The notes below the pieces were generated by a model. That model saw nothing but the letters and a program-made list of their open reading frames with translations. It made no database searches and was not told the DNA's origin. Of a stretch of 64,000 nt of DNA, positions 51,515 through 60,574 are shown piece by piece. This DNA is from G963663315 sp965208975 (GTDB lineage: Bacteria > Pseudomonadota > Gammaproteobacteria > Arenicellales > Poriferihabitantaceae), in contig CBDBQH010000003.1 of the NCBI GenBank assembly GCA_965208975.1, forward strand, positions 1,922,001-1,986,000, in the 5' to 3' direction. The translations under genes were made by a program, and so were the position numbers. Position 1 is the stretch's first letter, and each line of letters begins with the position of its first letter.

Positions 51515-51554
51515 TTGTATTTCGGATAATAACCTAGTAAAATACTTGGTTATT
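51515..51554 (+). promoter_or_regulatory. iscR promoter with overlapping dyad (probable IscR site)
   Basis: TTGTAT (51515-51520), 17 bases and TAAAAT (51538-51543) form a promoter. Over its -10 lies a near-perfect inverted repeat, AATAACC (51528-51534) and GGTTATT (51548-51554), with inner arms AGTA/TACT. The CC-N13-GG spacing equals that of E. coli type 2 IscR sites, though the inner YA/TR positions differ. Autoregulation of the SUF operon is likely. Confidence 0.6.
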
Positions 51555-51629
51555 ACCCATAGCTCAAGAACAACCGGCGTGACCTCATGGCGCCTGTTTG
51601 TCTTGACTGATATGACGACATCCGCCAAG

Positions 51630-52109
51630 ATGCGACTGACTACAAAAGGAAGATACGCGGTTACCGCCATGGTTGACCTTTCGGTCAATCAGGTCAGGGG
51701 GCCTGTCACTCTGAAAAGTATATCAGATAATCAGGGCATCTCCCTGCCCTATCTGGAGCAGTTGTTTTCCAAACTGCGGAAATCTTCACTGGTGACCGGG
51801 TGCCGCGGTCCCGGCGGGGGATATATGCTGGCGAAGAATGTGGATGAAATCAATATTGCCGAAATTGTGCTCTCTGTCGATGAGACTCTGGACGTTACGG
51901 AATGTGAGGGCAAGCAGGACTGCAAGGACGGTCAACGATGTCTGACCCATGGCTTGTGGGATGAATTGAGTATTCAGCTGGTTGGATTTTTGTCCAATAT
52001 CAAGCTGGGGCAGCTGATGCGCCAGAGTGGAATCAATAACCCCGGTGGCTTGGGTAATCAGCAATTGGTTGATTCACCATTGACCGGGCGAAACCGGATA
52101 ACAAGGTAA
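51630..52109 (+). CDS. iscR: Rrf2-family Fe-S regulator IscR
   Basis: Starting at the ATG at 51630 (MRLTTKGRYAVTAMVDLSV) gives 159 residues; 51612 is an alternative. The winged helix-turn-helix is followed by the cluster ligands ECEGKQDCKDGQRCLTH, where three Cys and the His match the IscR [2Fe-2S] site. It controls Fe-S cluster synthesis. It is directly followed by sufBCD, 7 bases away. Confidence 0.94.
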   Translation: MRLTTKGRYAVTAMVDLSVNQVRGPVTLKSISDNQGISLPYLEQLFSKLRKSSLVTGCRGPGGGYMLAKNVDEINIAEIVLSVDETLDVTECEGKQDCKDGQRCLTHGLWDELSIQLVGFLSNIKLGQLMRQSGINNPGGLGNQQLVDSPLTGRNRITR

Positions 52110-52116
52110 ACTGATT

Positions 52117-53568
52117 ATGTCGAGAATGGAAAAAGACCTGGCGACCCTGGTTCAACGGGAATATGTGGAAGGTTTTGTTACAGAAATTGAAGCCGACACG
52201 CTACCCCCCGGTTTGGACGAAGAGGTCATTCGAATTATCTCCGCAAAAAAAGGGGAACCCGGTTTCTTGCTGGATTGGAGACTGCAAGCCTGGAGCCGGT
52301 GGCTGGAAATGGAGGAGCCCAAGTGGCCCCATGTGCATTATCCGCCGATTGACTTTCAGCAGATCAGCTATTTTTCCGCGCCGAAACAAAAGGAATTGCT
52401 GGATAGCCTGGATGAGGTGGACCCGAAGCTGTTGGAGACATACCAGAAACTCGGAATACCGATAGACGAGCAAAAAGCGCTGGCCGGAGTCAAGGTTGCG
52501 GTTGACGCGGTTTTCGACAGTGTTTCTGTGGCCACCACCTTCAAGAAAACCCTGTCTGAAGCGGGCGTCATTTTTTGCCCGTTGTCCGAAGCGCTCCAGG
52601 AACATCCCGATCTGGTCCGGCGCTATCTCGGTTCTGTGGTGCCGTCCGGTGACAATTTTTACGCGGCGTTGAACTCCGCTGTATTCAGTGAAGGCTCATT
52701 TGTCTATGTTCCAAAAGGGGTTCGTTGCCCGATGGAGTTGTCCACCTATTTCCGTATTAACGCGATGAATACCGGCCAATTTGAAAGAACCCTGATTATT
52801 GCGGATGAAGACAGTTATGTCAGTTATCTCGAGGGATGCACGGCGCCGCAACGGGACGAGAATCAGCTGCACGCCGCTGTGGTTGAGCTGGTTGCGATGA
52901 AGGGGGCGGAAATCAAGTATTCCACGGTACAGAACTGGTATCCCGGAGATGAGGAAGGCAAGGGCGGGATTTATAACTTCGTGACCAAGCGCGGGGTTTG
53001 TCGGGGAGAGAAGTCAAAAATATCCTGGACCCAGGTCGAGACCGGCTCGGCCATTACCTGGAAGTATCCAAGTGTAGTGCTGGAAGGAGACCATTCCATC
53101 GGGGAGTTCTATTCGGTCGCCCTGACCAATAATTACCAGCAAGCGGATACGGGTACAAAAATGGTTCACATCGGGAAAAACTCCAGCAGTACCATTGTCT
53201 CCAAGGGGATTTCAGCCGGTCACGGCCAGAATTCGTATCGGGGGCTGGTGAAGGTTTTGAAAACATCCGGGAATGCCCGCAATTACTCGCAGTGTGATTC
53301 CCTTTTAATGGGAGATCAATGTGGCGCTCATACCTTCCCCTATATCGAAGTCAAGAACCCTACTGCTGTGGTCGAGCATGAAGCGACGACTTCCCGAATC
53401 GGAGAAGACCAGTTGTTTTATTGTCGCCAGCGAGGCGTGTCGGAAGAAGACGCGGTCTCGATGATCGTCAACGGGTTTTGCAAGGAAGTATTCAAGGAAT
53501 TGCCGATGGAGTTTGCGGTAGAAGCGCAGAAATTGCTGGGAATCAGTCTGGAAGGAGCCGTTGGCTAA
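52117..53568 (+). CDS. sufB: Fe-S scaffold protein SufB
   Basis: A 483-residue SufB: VPKGVRCPMELSTYFRIN, SYLEGCTAPQRDENQLHAA (with the conserved Cys) and the C-terminal IVNGFCKEVFKELPMEFA. The SufBC2D complex assembles Fe-S clusters with SufC ATPase. Second gene of iscR-sufBCD. Confidence 0.96.
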   Translation: MSRMEKDLATLVQREYVEGFVTEIEADTLPPGLDEEVIRIISAKKGEPGFLLDWRLQAWSRWLEMEEPKWPHVHYPPIDFQQISYFSAPKQKELLDSLDEVDPKLLETYQKLGIPIDEQKALAGVKVAVDAVFDSVSVATTFKKTLSEAGVIFCPLSEALQEHPDLVRRYLGSVVPSGDNFYAALNSAVFSEGSFVYVPKGVRCPMELSTYFRINAMNTGQFERTLIIADEDSYVSYLEGCTAPQRDENQLHAAVVELVAMKGAEIKYSTVQNWYPGDEEGKGGIYNFVTKRGVCRGEKSKISWTQVETGSAITWKYPSVVLEGDHSIGEFYSVALTNNYQQADTGTKMVHIGKNSSSTIVSKGISAGHGQNSYRGLVKVLKTSGNARNYSQCDSLLMGDQCGAHTFPYIEVKNPTAVVEHEATTSRIGEDQLFYCRQRGVSEEDAVSMIVNGFCKEVFKELPMEFAVEAQKLLGISLEGAVG

Positions 53569-53611
53569 CGGTTGAATGGTTGTATGGTCAAGTATATCGG
53601 AAAAACGAACA

Positions 53612-54370
53612 ATGCTGGAAATTAAAGATCTGAATGCCGCCGCCGTGGGCGACAAGCCGATTCTCAGAGGAGTCAACCTGCGGGTGGGCGCTGGAGAGGT
53701 GCATGTGATTATGGGGCCGAATGGTTCCGGGAAAAGTACGCTGGCCAACGTGTTGGCTGGCCGCGACAATTATGAGGTGACTTCCGGTGAGGTTTTGTAC
53801 CGGAATCAGGACCTGCTGGAGATGGAGCCGGAAATCCGCGCCCGGGAGGGCTTGTTTCTGGCGTTTCAGTATCCTGTGGAAATTCCCGGAGTGTCCAACC
53901 TGTACCTGATGAAGACTGCGATCAATGCGATTAGAAAGCATCGTGGGGAGGAAGAAATGGACGCGGTGGCTTTTCTGAAGCTGATCAAGGAAAAGGCGGC
54001 GATGGTGGAAATGAAACAGGAGTTTTTATACCGATCGGTCAATGAGGGGTTTTCCGGCGGAGAAAAGAAACGTAATGAAGTGCTGCAAATGGCGTTGCTG
54101 GAGCCGCGTCTGTGTATTCTTGATGAAACGGATTCGGGTCTTGATATTGATGCGCTGAAAATTGTCGCCTCCGGTGTCAACGCATTGCGTAGCGGCGAGC
54201 GGTCAATGATTGTCGTCACGCATTATCAGCGGTTGCTTGATTATATTGTTCCGGACTTTGTCCATGTTCTTGCGGGTGGAAGAATTATTCGTTCCGGCGA
54301 TAAAAATCTGGCTCTTGAACTCGATGAAAAAGGTTATGGATGGATTGAAGAACATGCCGTCGCAGCTTGA
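53612..54370 (+). CDS. sufC: SufC ATPase
   Basis: A 252-residue ABC-type ATPase with MGPNGSGKSTLANV (Walker A), SGGEKKRNEVLQ (signature) and CILDETDSGLDIDALK (Walker B). It drives cluster assembly on SufBD. Start at 53612 (MLEIKDLN); its end overlaps sufD. Confidence 0.96.
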   Translation: MLEIKDLNAAAVGDKPILRGVNLRVGAGEVHVIMGPNGSGKSTLANVLAGRDNYEVTSGEVLYRNQDLLEMEPEIRAREGLFLAFQYPVEIPGVSNLYLMKTAINAIRKHRGEEEMDAVAFLKLIKEKAAMVEMKQEFLYRSVNEGFSGGEKKRNEVLQMALLEPRLCILDETDSGLDIDALKIVASGVNALRSGERSMIVVTHYQRLLDYIVPDFVHVLAGGRIIRSGDKNLALELDEKGYGWIEEHAVAA

Positions 54371-55715
54371 TACCCTGATTGCTCCCGGCGCCGGGAGTTA
54401 TATTGATCAGTTTGAGCGGTTGCGTGAGCGGCTGCCCGGACACCATATCGACTGGATAAACCAACAGAGGACAAAAAGCCTGGCGCGGTTTGGCCGCACC
54501 GGATTTCCCACATCAAGGGATGAGGACTGGAAATACACATCGGTGCGGGAGATTACCGGCAAACGCTTCGAGGTGGAGATTGAGCCGGACCATTCGGAGC
54601 AAGCGGTTGATTTGTCATCGTTTGCAATCGAGGGGCTGGAAAGTCACAGACTGGTGTTTGTGGACGGGGTGTTCGCTCCGCAGTTATCCGCTATCGGTAA
54701 CGATGAATCCGCTGAATCCGGGCCGGTGGATGGCGCATTTCGTGTGGAATCGTTTGCCTCCGTCTTGAAGAGGACTCCCGAAACGGTCGAATCCCTGCTC
54801 GGCAGCGTGATACAGGACAACGGCCATGGATTTACCGCCTTGAACAACGCCATGTACCGGGATGGCGTGATCATTACTTTCGCCGCCAACGCGCAGGCTT
54901 CCCGCCCGATTGAGATCATTCATTATGGTCGGGCGCAGCTATCTATTTCCCAGCCCAGGAATCTGATTGTTTGCGCGGCGCAAAGCCAGGGACAGATTAT
55001 CGAACGCTATGTGTCCGGCAATACTCATAATACCTTGTCCAACAGTGTGACAGAGATATTGCTTGAAGACGGGGCTTCGCTTGACTATTATCTTGTCCAG
55101 AATCAGTCTGGCGCAGCGTATCAGGTTTGCGGAGTCTGGGTGAAACAGTCTCCCCGCAGTCAATTCAGTTGTCATACGATTACGCTCGGAGGCGCGCTGG
55201 TGCGTAATGATCTGCAAATCAATCTGGATGGGCCGCAAGCCCACTGCGACATGTTCGGTGTCTACAGTCTGTGCGGGCGGCAACATGTGGATAACCATAC
55301 CACCGTGACGCATGCCGCCGAAAATTGCAGCAGTCGGGAGATTTACAAGGGAGTTCTTGACCAGCGCGCCCGCGCGGTGTTTCATGGTCGTGTGCGGGTG
55401 GATGAAGGCGCCCAAAAAACCGATGCGGCGCAGTCGAACAATACTCTCCTGCTATCCCGAAACGCGGAAATTGATACCAAACCGCAGCTTGAGATTTACG
55501 CGGACGATGTGAAGTGTTCACATGGAGTGACGGTCGGCCAGATTGATGAAAAATCCCTTTTCTATTTGCGTAGCCGGGGAATAGGCGAACAGGAAGCGCG
55601 AGCCTTGCTCACTTATGCCTTTGTCAATGACGTATTGAGTGAAGTGAAGAGCGAGCCGCTTCGCCACTATCTCGAATTGATTTTGCGGCGGCAACTGGTC
55701 AATGCCGACGTTTGA
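54354..55715 (+). CDS. sufD: Fe-S assembly protein SufD
   Basis: The start at 54354 (MPSQLDTLIAPGAG) gives 453 residues; ATGs at 54324 and 54336 are alternatives. SufD family features: TSRDEDWKYTSV, HNTLSNSVTEI, then ELRSRGI-type LRSRGIGEQEARALLTYAFVND at the C-terminus. It pairs with SufB. The next gene is 90 bp away and sufS/sufE do not follow. Confidence 0.94.
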   Translation: MPSQLDTLIAPGAGSYIDQFERLRERLPGHHIDWINQQRTKSLARFGRTGFPTSRDEDWKYTSVREITGKRFEVEIEPDHSEQAVDLSSFAIEGLESHRLVFVDGVFAPQLSAIGNDESAESGPVDGAFRVESFASVLKRTPETVESLLGSVIQDNGHGFTALNNAMYRDGVIITFAANAQASRPIEIIHYGRAQLSISQPRNLIVCAAQSQGQIIERYVSGNTHNTLSNSVTEILLEDGASLDYYLVQNQSGAAYQVCGVWVKQSPRSQFSCHTITLGGALVRNDLQINLDGPQAHCDMFGVYSLCGRQHVDNHTTVTHAAENCSSREIYKGVLDQRARAVFHGRVRVDEGAQKTDAAQSNNTLLLSRNAEIDTKPQLEIYADDVKCSHGVTVGQIDEKSLFYLRSRGIGEQEARALLTYAFVNDVLSEVKSEPLRHYLELILRRQLVNADV

Positions 55716-55747
55716 TGGATGAAGATAAAATGGCGAGGATGGTGTAG

Positions 55748-55769
55748 GGACAGGTCACTGTGCCTGTCC
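55748..55769. repeat. Palindrome between sufD and sufT
   Basis: GGACAGG (55748-55754) pairs with CCTGTCC (55763-55769). It lies in the 90-bp gap after sufD and could stop or stabilise the sufBCD transcript. Confidence 0.5.
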
Positions 55770-55805
55770 GCAGATCGAAAAGCCGGTGGAAGAACCTGAG
55801 ACAAT

Positions 55806-56264
55806 ATGATGAAACGAGTAAAATTTGATCCCGGAGCCGAGCGTCAGTCTGCCAGCATCATGGAGGAGTTCGATCAGAATAATGGTCCGCAGTCCGGCAA
55901 TCACTCCCCCTCCCCGATCAGGTCGAGGACGGGCTTTGAGGGGGAGTCGGAAGATGTGTCCGAAGACGAATTACGCGCCCGGGTGATTGAAGCATTGAAG
56001 ACTGTTTATGATCCTGAAATTCCGGTCAACATCTACGATCTTGGCTTGATATACAGTGTGTCTTTCCATGGCGCCTTTGTCCATGTCGATATGACCCTGA
56101 CCGCGCCGGGTTGTCCAGTAGCGCACACGTTCCCGGGGATGGTGGAGCGGTCTGTCGAACTGGTTCCAGGCGTCAGTGGCGCCGTTGTCGAACTGGTCTG
56201 GGAGCCGCCCTGGACCCCCGACCTGATCAGTGAAGCCGCCCGGCTTGAGCTGGGCCTGATTTAA
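55806..56264 (+). CDS. sufT: SufT-like (MIP18/DUF59) Fe-S assembly protein
   Basis: The 152-residue protein ends in a MIP18/DUF59 domain: LKTVYDPEIPVNIYDLGLIY, LTAPGCPVAHTFPG with the conserved Cys, and VELVWEPPWTPDLIS. Such SufT proteins help cluster maturation and accompany suf operons. The first ~60 residues (from MMKRVKF) are unusual, low in similarity, and contain a peptide (HSPSPIRSRTGFEGESED) encoded by a palindromic repeat. The ATG at 55860 (MEEF) is an alternative start. Confidence 0.85.
   Translation: MMKRVKFDPGAERQSASIMEEFDQNNGPQSGNHSPSPIRSRTGFEGESEDVSEDELRARVIEALKTVYDPEIPVNIYDLGLIYSVSFHGAFVHVDMTLTAPGCPVAHTFPGMVERSVELVPGVSGAVVELVWEPPWTPDLISEAARLELGLI
55903..55947. repeat. ACTCCCCCTC-type palindrome inside the sufT coding region
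   Basis: ACTCCCCCTC (55903-55912) and its exact complement GAGGGGGAGT (55938-55947) bracket 25 bases with an inner CCCG/CGGG pair. The element is in frame and would add about 15 residues to SufT. Confidence 0.75.
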
Positions 56265-56293
56265 CCGCAACAAATAAAGTGCGCGAGTGACGA

Positions 56294-56614
56294 ATGGGTG
56301 ACTGGGTTGAGGTATGTGCACAGGGTGAGATCAGCCCCGGCCAGCACAAGGTAGTGGATGTTGAAGGCGCCCTGGTTGCGGTATTCAATCTGGATGGAGA
56401 ATTTTACGCGATAGAGGATGTCTGTACCCACGATGGCAGCGAGATTGCGGATGGTTGTGTTATCGGTGATGACATTGAATGTCCTCGTCATGGCGCCCGG
56501 TTTTGTATCAAAACCGGCGCCGTTACAGCGCCGCCCGCTTACGAGCCGATTGACACGTTTCCGGTAATGGTTCAGGACCGGATCGTGTATGTCCAGGACA
56601 ATCGCTGGGATTAA
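56294..56614 (+). CDS. Rieske-type [2Fe-2S] ferredoxin
   Basis: A 106-residue protein with CTHDGSEIADGC (Cys-x-His) and CPRHGARFC (Cys-x2-His), the two Rieske ligand pairs, separated by normal spacing. It is soluble, with no export signal, and resembles non-heme ferredoxins of suf loci and dioxygenase systems. It is 30 bases behind sufT and 2 before murA. Confidence 0.9.
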   Translation: MGDWVEVCAQGEISPGQHKVVDVEGALVAVFNLDGEFYAIEDVCTHDGSEIADGCVIGDDIECPRHGARFCIKTGAVTAPPAYEPIDTFPVMVQDRIVYVQDNRWD

Positions 56615-56615
56615 T

Positions 56616-57899
56616 GTGGACAAATTGATTGCAACCGGCGGCGCCCCCCTGAAAGGGGAGGTGCGGATTTCTGGCGCTAAAAATGCGGCGCTGCCGTTGA
56701 TGATTTCGTCACTGTTGACCGAAGAGTCGCTCAGCATCAGCAATATCCCTCATCTGCAGGATATTACCACGACCATGGAACTGCTGGGTCAGTTGGGAGT
56801 GAAACTCCGGGTCAACGAAAAGATGTCGATCGAAGCCGATGCGTCCAGGGTCAGTAGTGTGGTTGCTCCTTATGAACTGGTTCGCACCATGCGCGCATCC
56901 ATTCTGGCGCTCGGGCCACTGATTGCAAGGTTCGGCAGGGCCGAAGTGTCATTGCCCGGTGGCTGTCTGATCGGTTCCAGGCCAGTCAATATGCACATCC
57001 GCGGACTCGAAGCGCTGGGCGCCGAAATCACAGTCGATGGCGGATATATCAAGGCTATCGCGTCCCGCTTGAAGGGAGCCAGGATATTCATGGACATGAT
57101 CTCCGTGACCGGCACTGAAAATCTGATGATGGCGGCCACCCTGGCCGAGGGTGTAACCACCATAGAGAATGCTGCAAAAGAACCGGAAGTAGTGGATCTG
57201 GCAGATTGTCTGAATGCGATGGGCGCAAGGATTGAGGGCGCCGGCACGGATGAAATCATTATTGAAGGAGTGCAAAAACTGGGGTCTGCCCATCATCGGG
57301 CGATACCGGATCGAATCGAGGCGGGGACATTTCTGGTTGCCGCCACGGTTTCAGGCGGAGAGATCACGGTCACCGACGTGATACCGAAGCAGCTGGACGC
57401 GATACTGGAAAAATTGCGTGAAGCGGGCGCCGAAATTGAAACGGGAGATAGCTGGATTCATTTGAAAGCGCCAAAGGGCCGGCTCCAGTCGGTCAATATC
57501 CGTACTGCGCCTTATCCCGCCTTTCCAACCGACATGCAGGCCCAATTCGTATTGCTCAACACGATTGCGGAGGGTACAGCGACCGTCGTCGAAACGGTGT
57601 TTGAAAACCGCTTCATGCACGTCCATGAACTCCGGCGAATGGGAGCCAACATTGACCTTGATGGCAACGTTGCGGTCATACAGGGAGTGGAACGGCTCCG
57701 TGCCGCTCCGGTGATGGCGACCGACCTGCGCGCCTCGGCCTGCCTGATTCTGGCGGGTTTGATCGCTCGCGGGGATACGGTTATTGATCGCATCTATCAC
57801 ATTGACCGGGGGTATCATTTTATTGAGGAGAAACTCACCCTGCTGGGCGCTAATATTCGCAGGGTGCCCGGACATTATCCGCTCATGTCGGCAACCTGA
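56616..57899 (+). CDS. murA: UDP-GlcNAc enolpyruvyl transferase
   Basis: The GTG at 56616 (VDKLIATGGAPLKGEVRISG) matches MurA starts and gives 427 residues; an in-frame ATG at 56589 would overlap the ferredoxin. The active-site Cys is C117 in LPGGCLIGSRPV, with SGAKNAALPL near the start and EAGTFLVAA later. It makes the first committed precursor of peptidoglycan. Confidence 0.96.
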   Translation: MDKLIATGGAPLKGEVRISGAKNAALPLMISSLLTEESLSISNIPHLQDITTTMELLGQLGVKLRVNEKMSIEADASRVSSVVAPYELVRTMRASILALGPLIARFGRAEVSLPGGCLIGSRPVNMHIRGLEALGAEITVDGGYIKAIASRLKGARIFMDMISVTGTENLMMAATLAEGVTTIENAAKEPEVVDLADCLNAMGARIEGAGTDEIIIEGVQKLGSAHHRAIPDRIEAGTFLVAATVSGGEITVTDVIPKQLDAILEKLREAGAEIETGDSWIHLKAPKGRLQSVNIRTAPYPAFPTDMQAQFVLLNTIAEGTATVVETVFENRFMHVHELRRMGANIDLDGNVAVIQGVERLRAAPVMATDLRASACLILAGLIARGDTVIDRIYHIDRGYHFIEEKLTLLGANIRRVPGHYPLMSAT

Positions 57900-57916
57900 C
57901 TTGCCGGTTTATTGTC

Positions 57917-59227
57917 ATGTTACAACGACTCGATTGTTCTGATTCCGGTTTTTACGCTGCTCTGGATAAACTGTTGCACCGCGAAAGCGGACACAGTGAG
58001 ACTGTTGAGCAAGCGGTCGCATCCATCATCGCCGGAGTCAGAAGACGCGGCGACCAGGCATTGATTGAATATACCCGACAGTTCGATCAATATCCGGTCT
58101 CTGGCATCCAGGCTCTTCATCTGGACGCGCAAACTATGGCCGACCGCCATGAGCGGCTGGATGACGGATTGAGGGACTGTCTTGAAGTGGCCGCTAAGCG
58201 CATTCGGGCTTTCCATCAACGGGAAACGCTGCATTCATGGAGCTATACCGAACCGGATGGCACAAAACTCGGTCAGATTGTCAGCGCCATGGAGCGGGTA
58301 GGGGTATATGTGCCGGGCGGCAAGGCCGCGTATCCATCATCGGTCCTGATGACAGTCATTCCCGCCAAAGTGGCCGGGGTGAATGAGATCATCATGACGG
58401 CACCCGCTGCCGGCGGAGAAATCAATGACGCGGTGATAGCCGCCGCGTATATTGCGGGAGTGGACCGGATTTATACCATCGGCGGCGCCCAGGCGGTAGC
58501 GGCCATGGCGTATGGTACGGAAACCATCCCCCGTGTCGATAAAATCGTGGGGCCGGGAAACACCTGGGTGGTCACTGCGAAGAAGATGGTCTTCGGTGAT
58601 GTCGGAATCGACATGATCGCAGGGCCTTCTGAAGTTGTTGTGATTTGTGATGACTCCGCCAATCCGGATTGGGTCGCCATGGATCTGTTTGCCCAGGCGG
58701 AACATGATGAGCAGGCTCAGGCGATTGCGATTACCCCGTCAAAATCCATGGCCGACCGTATCACACAATCCATTGACCAGCTGCTTGAGCCATTGCAACG
58801 CAAAGAGATTATCAGGAGCTCCCTGGCGACCCATGGCGGCCTTGTGCTGGTGGAAGACCTGGCGCAGGCGGTGGATGTCGCCAACCACATCGCACCGGAG
58901 CATCTTGAGTTGATGGTGGAGAATGCGGCTGAGCTGGTTGGTGAGATCAAACACGCCGGCGCCATTTTTGTCGGCAAATACAGCGCCGAAGTACTTGGCG
59001 ATTATTGCGCCGGGCCCAATCATGTCCTGCCGACTTCGGGCACGGCGAGATTCAGTTCTCCTCTGGGTGTTTACGACTTCCAAAAGCGCAGCAGCCTGAT
59101 CCAGGTATCCGGGCAGGGGGTCAGTGAAATGGCGGCCACCGCCGCGGCGCTGGCGCACAGCGAAGGTCTGACGGCTCACGAGCAATCCGCCAGATACCGG
59201 ATCGGAACCGTAGGGGCGGGTCAGTGA
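57917..59227 (+). CDS. hisD: Histidinol dehydrogenase
   Basis: A 436-residue enzyme with VPGGKAAYPSSVLMTVIPA, AGPSEVVVICDDSANPDWVA, QAEHDEQAQA and the C-terminal GPNHVLPTSGTARFSSPLG. It carries out the last two oxidations in histidine synthesis. In many relatives murA-hisG-hisD-hisC are adjacent; here hisG is missing and only 17 bases separate murA and hisD. Confidence 0.96.
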   Translation: MLQRLDCSDSGFYAALDKLLHRESGHSETVEQAVASIIAGVRRRGDQALIEYTRQFDQYPVSGIQALHLDAQTMADRHERLDDGLRDCLEVAAKRIRAFHQRETLHSWSYTEPDGTKLGQIVSAMERVGVYVPGGKAAYPSSVLMTVIPAKVAGVNEIIMTAPAAGGEINDAVIAAAYIAGVDRIYTIGGAQAVAAMAYGTETIPRVDKIVGPGNTWVVTAKKMVFGDVGIDMIAGPSEVVVICDDSANPDWVAMDLFAQAEHDEQAQAIAITPSKSMADRITQSIDQLLEPLQRKEIIRSSLATHGGLVLVEDLAQAVDVANHIAPEHLELMVENAAELVGEIKHAGAIFVGKYSAEVLGDYCAGPNHVLPTSGTARFSSPLGVYDFQKRSSLIQVSGQGVSEMAATAAALAHSEGLTAHEQSARYRIGTVGAGQ

Positions 59228-59246
59228 CTCCCCCTCCAGGGGGAGT
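59227..59246. repeat. ACTCCCCCT-type palindrome between hisD and hisC
   Basis: ACTCCCCCT (59227-59235) pairs with AGGGGGAGT (59238-59246), starting at the last base of the hisD stop codon. It is the same family as the mod-res and sufT elements. Confidence 0.75.
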
Positions 59247-59257
59247 GATGCAGTGTA

Positions 59258-60334
59258 ATGATTGAGCGGCTGATACAGCGTTGGGTAAAACCGGAGATTC
59301 TGGGGTTGCGGGCCTATTCGGTTGTGCATGCCGATGGACGGGTCAAACTGGACGCGATGGAAAGCCCCTGGCCGGCGCCGGAATCCATCCGCAAGGAGTG
59401 GTTATCGGTTCTCGCCGATGTTGCGGTCAATCGTTATCCGGACCCCGACAGCGCGGCATTGAAATCCATGCTGCGCCAGTGTCTTCGGATTCCGGCTCAG
59501 TGCGGGCTCATTCTGGGTAATGGTTCGGATGAACTGATTCAGTTGATTGCGCTGCTGGTCGGTGGTCCGGGTCGGGTATTCATCTCCCCTGAGCCTTCTT
59601 TTTCAATGTATCGACAGATCTGCGCGATGACCGGAACGCAGTTTGTCGGAGCGCCGTTGAAGGATGATTTTTCACTGGACGCCGACAAATTGCTGGATGC
59701 GATAGAGCGGTATCAGCCAGCCTGTATTTTCCTGTCCTACCCGAACAATCCGACCGGAAACTGCTTTGATTCGGTGTCTGTTGAACGGGTGCTGGACCAG
59801 GCTCCCGGACTGGTGGTTCTGGATGAGGCGTATTTCGCGTTTTGCGGGAAAACCTGGCTGGACTCGATTGCCAGGCGCCCGAATCTGCTGGTACTGCGTA
59901 CCTTGTCCAAGAGCGGATTCGCCGGGTTGAGGCTGGGGCTGGTCGCAGGTCATCCCGAATGGCTGAGTGAAATGGAGAAGTTGAGGTTACCCTATAATAT
60001 CAATGCGCTGACCCAGGCCAGCGCTCATTGTTTCCTGCGGCGCTATCCAGTGTTTGAGCGGCAATCGGCGCAAATCCTGCAAAACCGCGCCAGACTGTTT
60101 GAGCAATTAACGCAAATCCCCGGTATGGAAGTTTTCCCCAGCGAGACCAATTTCCTTTTATGCCGGGTTCCAGCGGATGGCGATCAGGTGTTCAGGGACT
60201 TGATGAACCAGGGCGTACTGGTCAAGAATCTGCATGCAAAGGGCACTCTGCTTGAAAATTGTCTGCGTGTAACCGTCGGCGACCGGGAGGAAAACGACAC
60301 ATTTGTGGAGGCGTTGAAATCCCTGAGTCAATAG
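59258..60334 (+). CDS. hisC: Histidinol-phosphate aminotransferase
   Basis: A 358-residue class I/II PLP aminotransferase: LGNGSDELIQLIALL, SYPNNPTGNCF, VLDEAYFAFCG, and the PLP lysine in LRTLSKSGFAGLRLG. It follows hisD and completes the local his genes. Confidence 0.94.
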   Translation: MIERLIQRWVKPEILGLRAYSVVHADGRVKLDAMESPWPAPESIRKEWLSVLADVAVNRYPDPDSAALKSMLRQCLRIPAQCGLILGNGSDELIQLIALLVGGPGRVFISPEPSFSMYRQICAMTGTQFVGAPLKDDFSLDADKLLDAIERYQPACIFLSYPNNPTGNCFDSVSVERVLDQAPGLVVLDEAYFAFCGKTWLDSIARRPNLLVLRTLSKSGFAGLRLGLVAGHPEWLSEMEKLRLPYNINALTQASAHCFLRRYPVFERQSAQILQNRARLFEQLTQIPGMEVFPSETNFLLCRVPADGDQVFRDLMNQGVLVKNLHAKGTLLENCLRVTVGDREENDTFVEALKSLSQ

Positions 60335-60517
60335 AGCGAATTACACCTGCCGGGAAACCGTCAGCTGCTCCCGTGCCCCGGTCGCCGACATCCATGCCGG
60401 TTCCTGCCCTTATCCGCGCTACCGTGGATTTCCGCTCCACCCATCATCAAACCTTATACTTCCAGTTTTCTCCCCAAGTTTGACAGTGAATTGCGTTGAC
60501 ATGAATTGCAACGCATA

Positions 60518-60546
60518 GTGACACACAACCAAAAATCTGGTATATA
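60518..60546 (+). promoter_or_regulatory. Extended -10 promoter of poly-C gene copy 2
   Basis: GTGACA (60518-60523), 17 bases and TATATA (60541-60546) with TGG just before the -10. Arrangement and most of the sequence equal those of copy 1. A TTGACA at 60496-60501 lies further upstream but has no matching -10. Confidence 0.6.
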
Positions 60547-60574
60547 GCGAATAAGTTAAACTGGAGAATATGAA

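Noticed and set aside
60496..60524. TTGACA at 60496 as the promoter of poly-C copy 2
   Set aside because: No -10 box lies at a proper distance, and it is not shared with copy 1, unlike the extended -10 promoter downstream.
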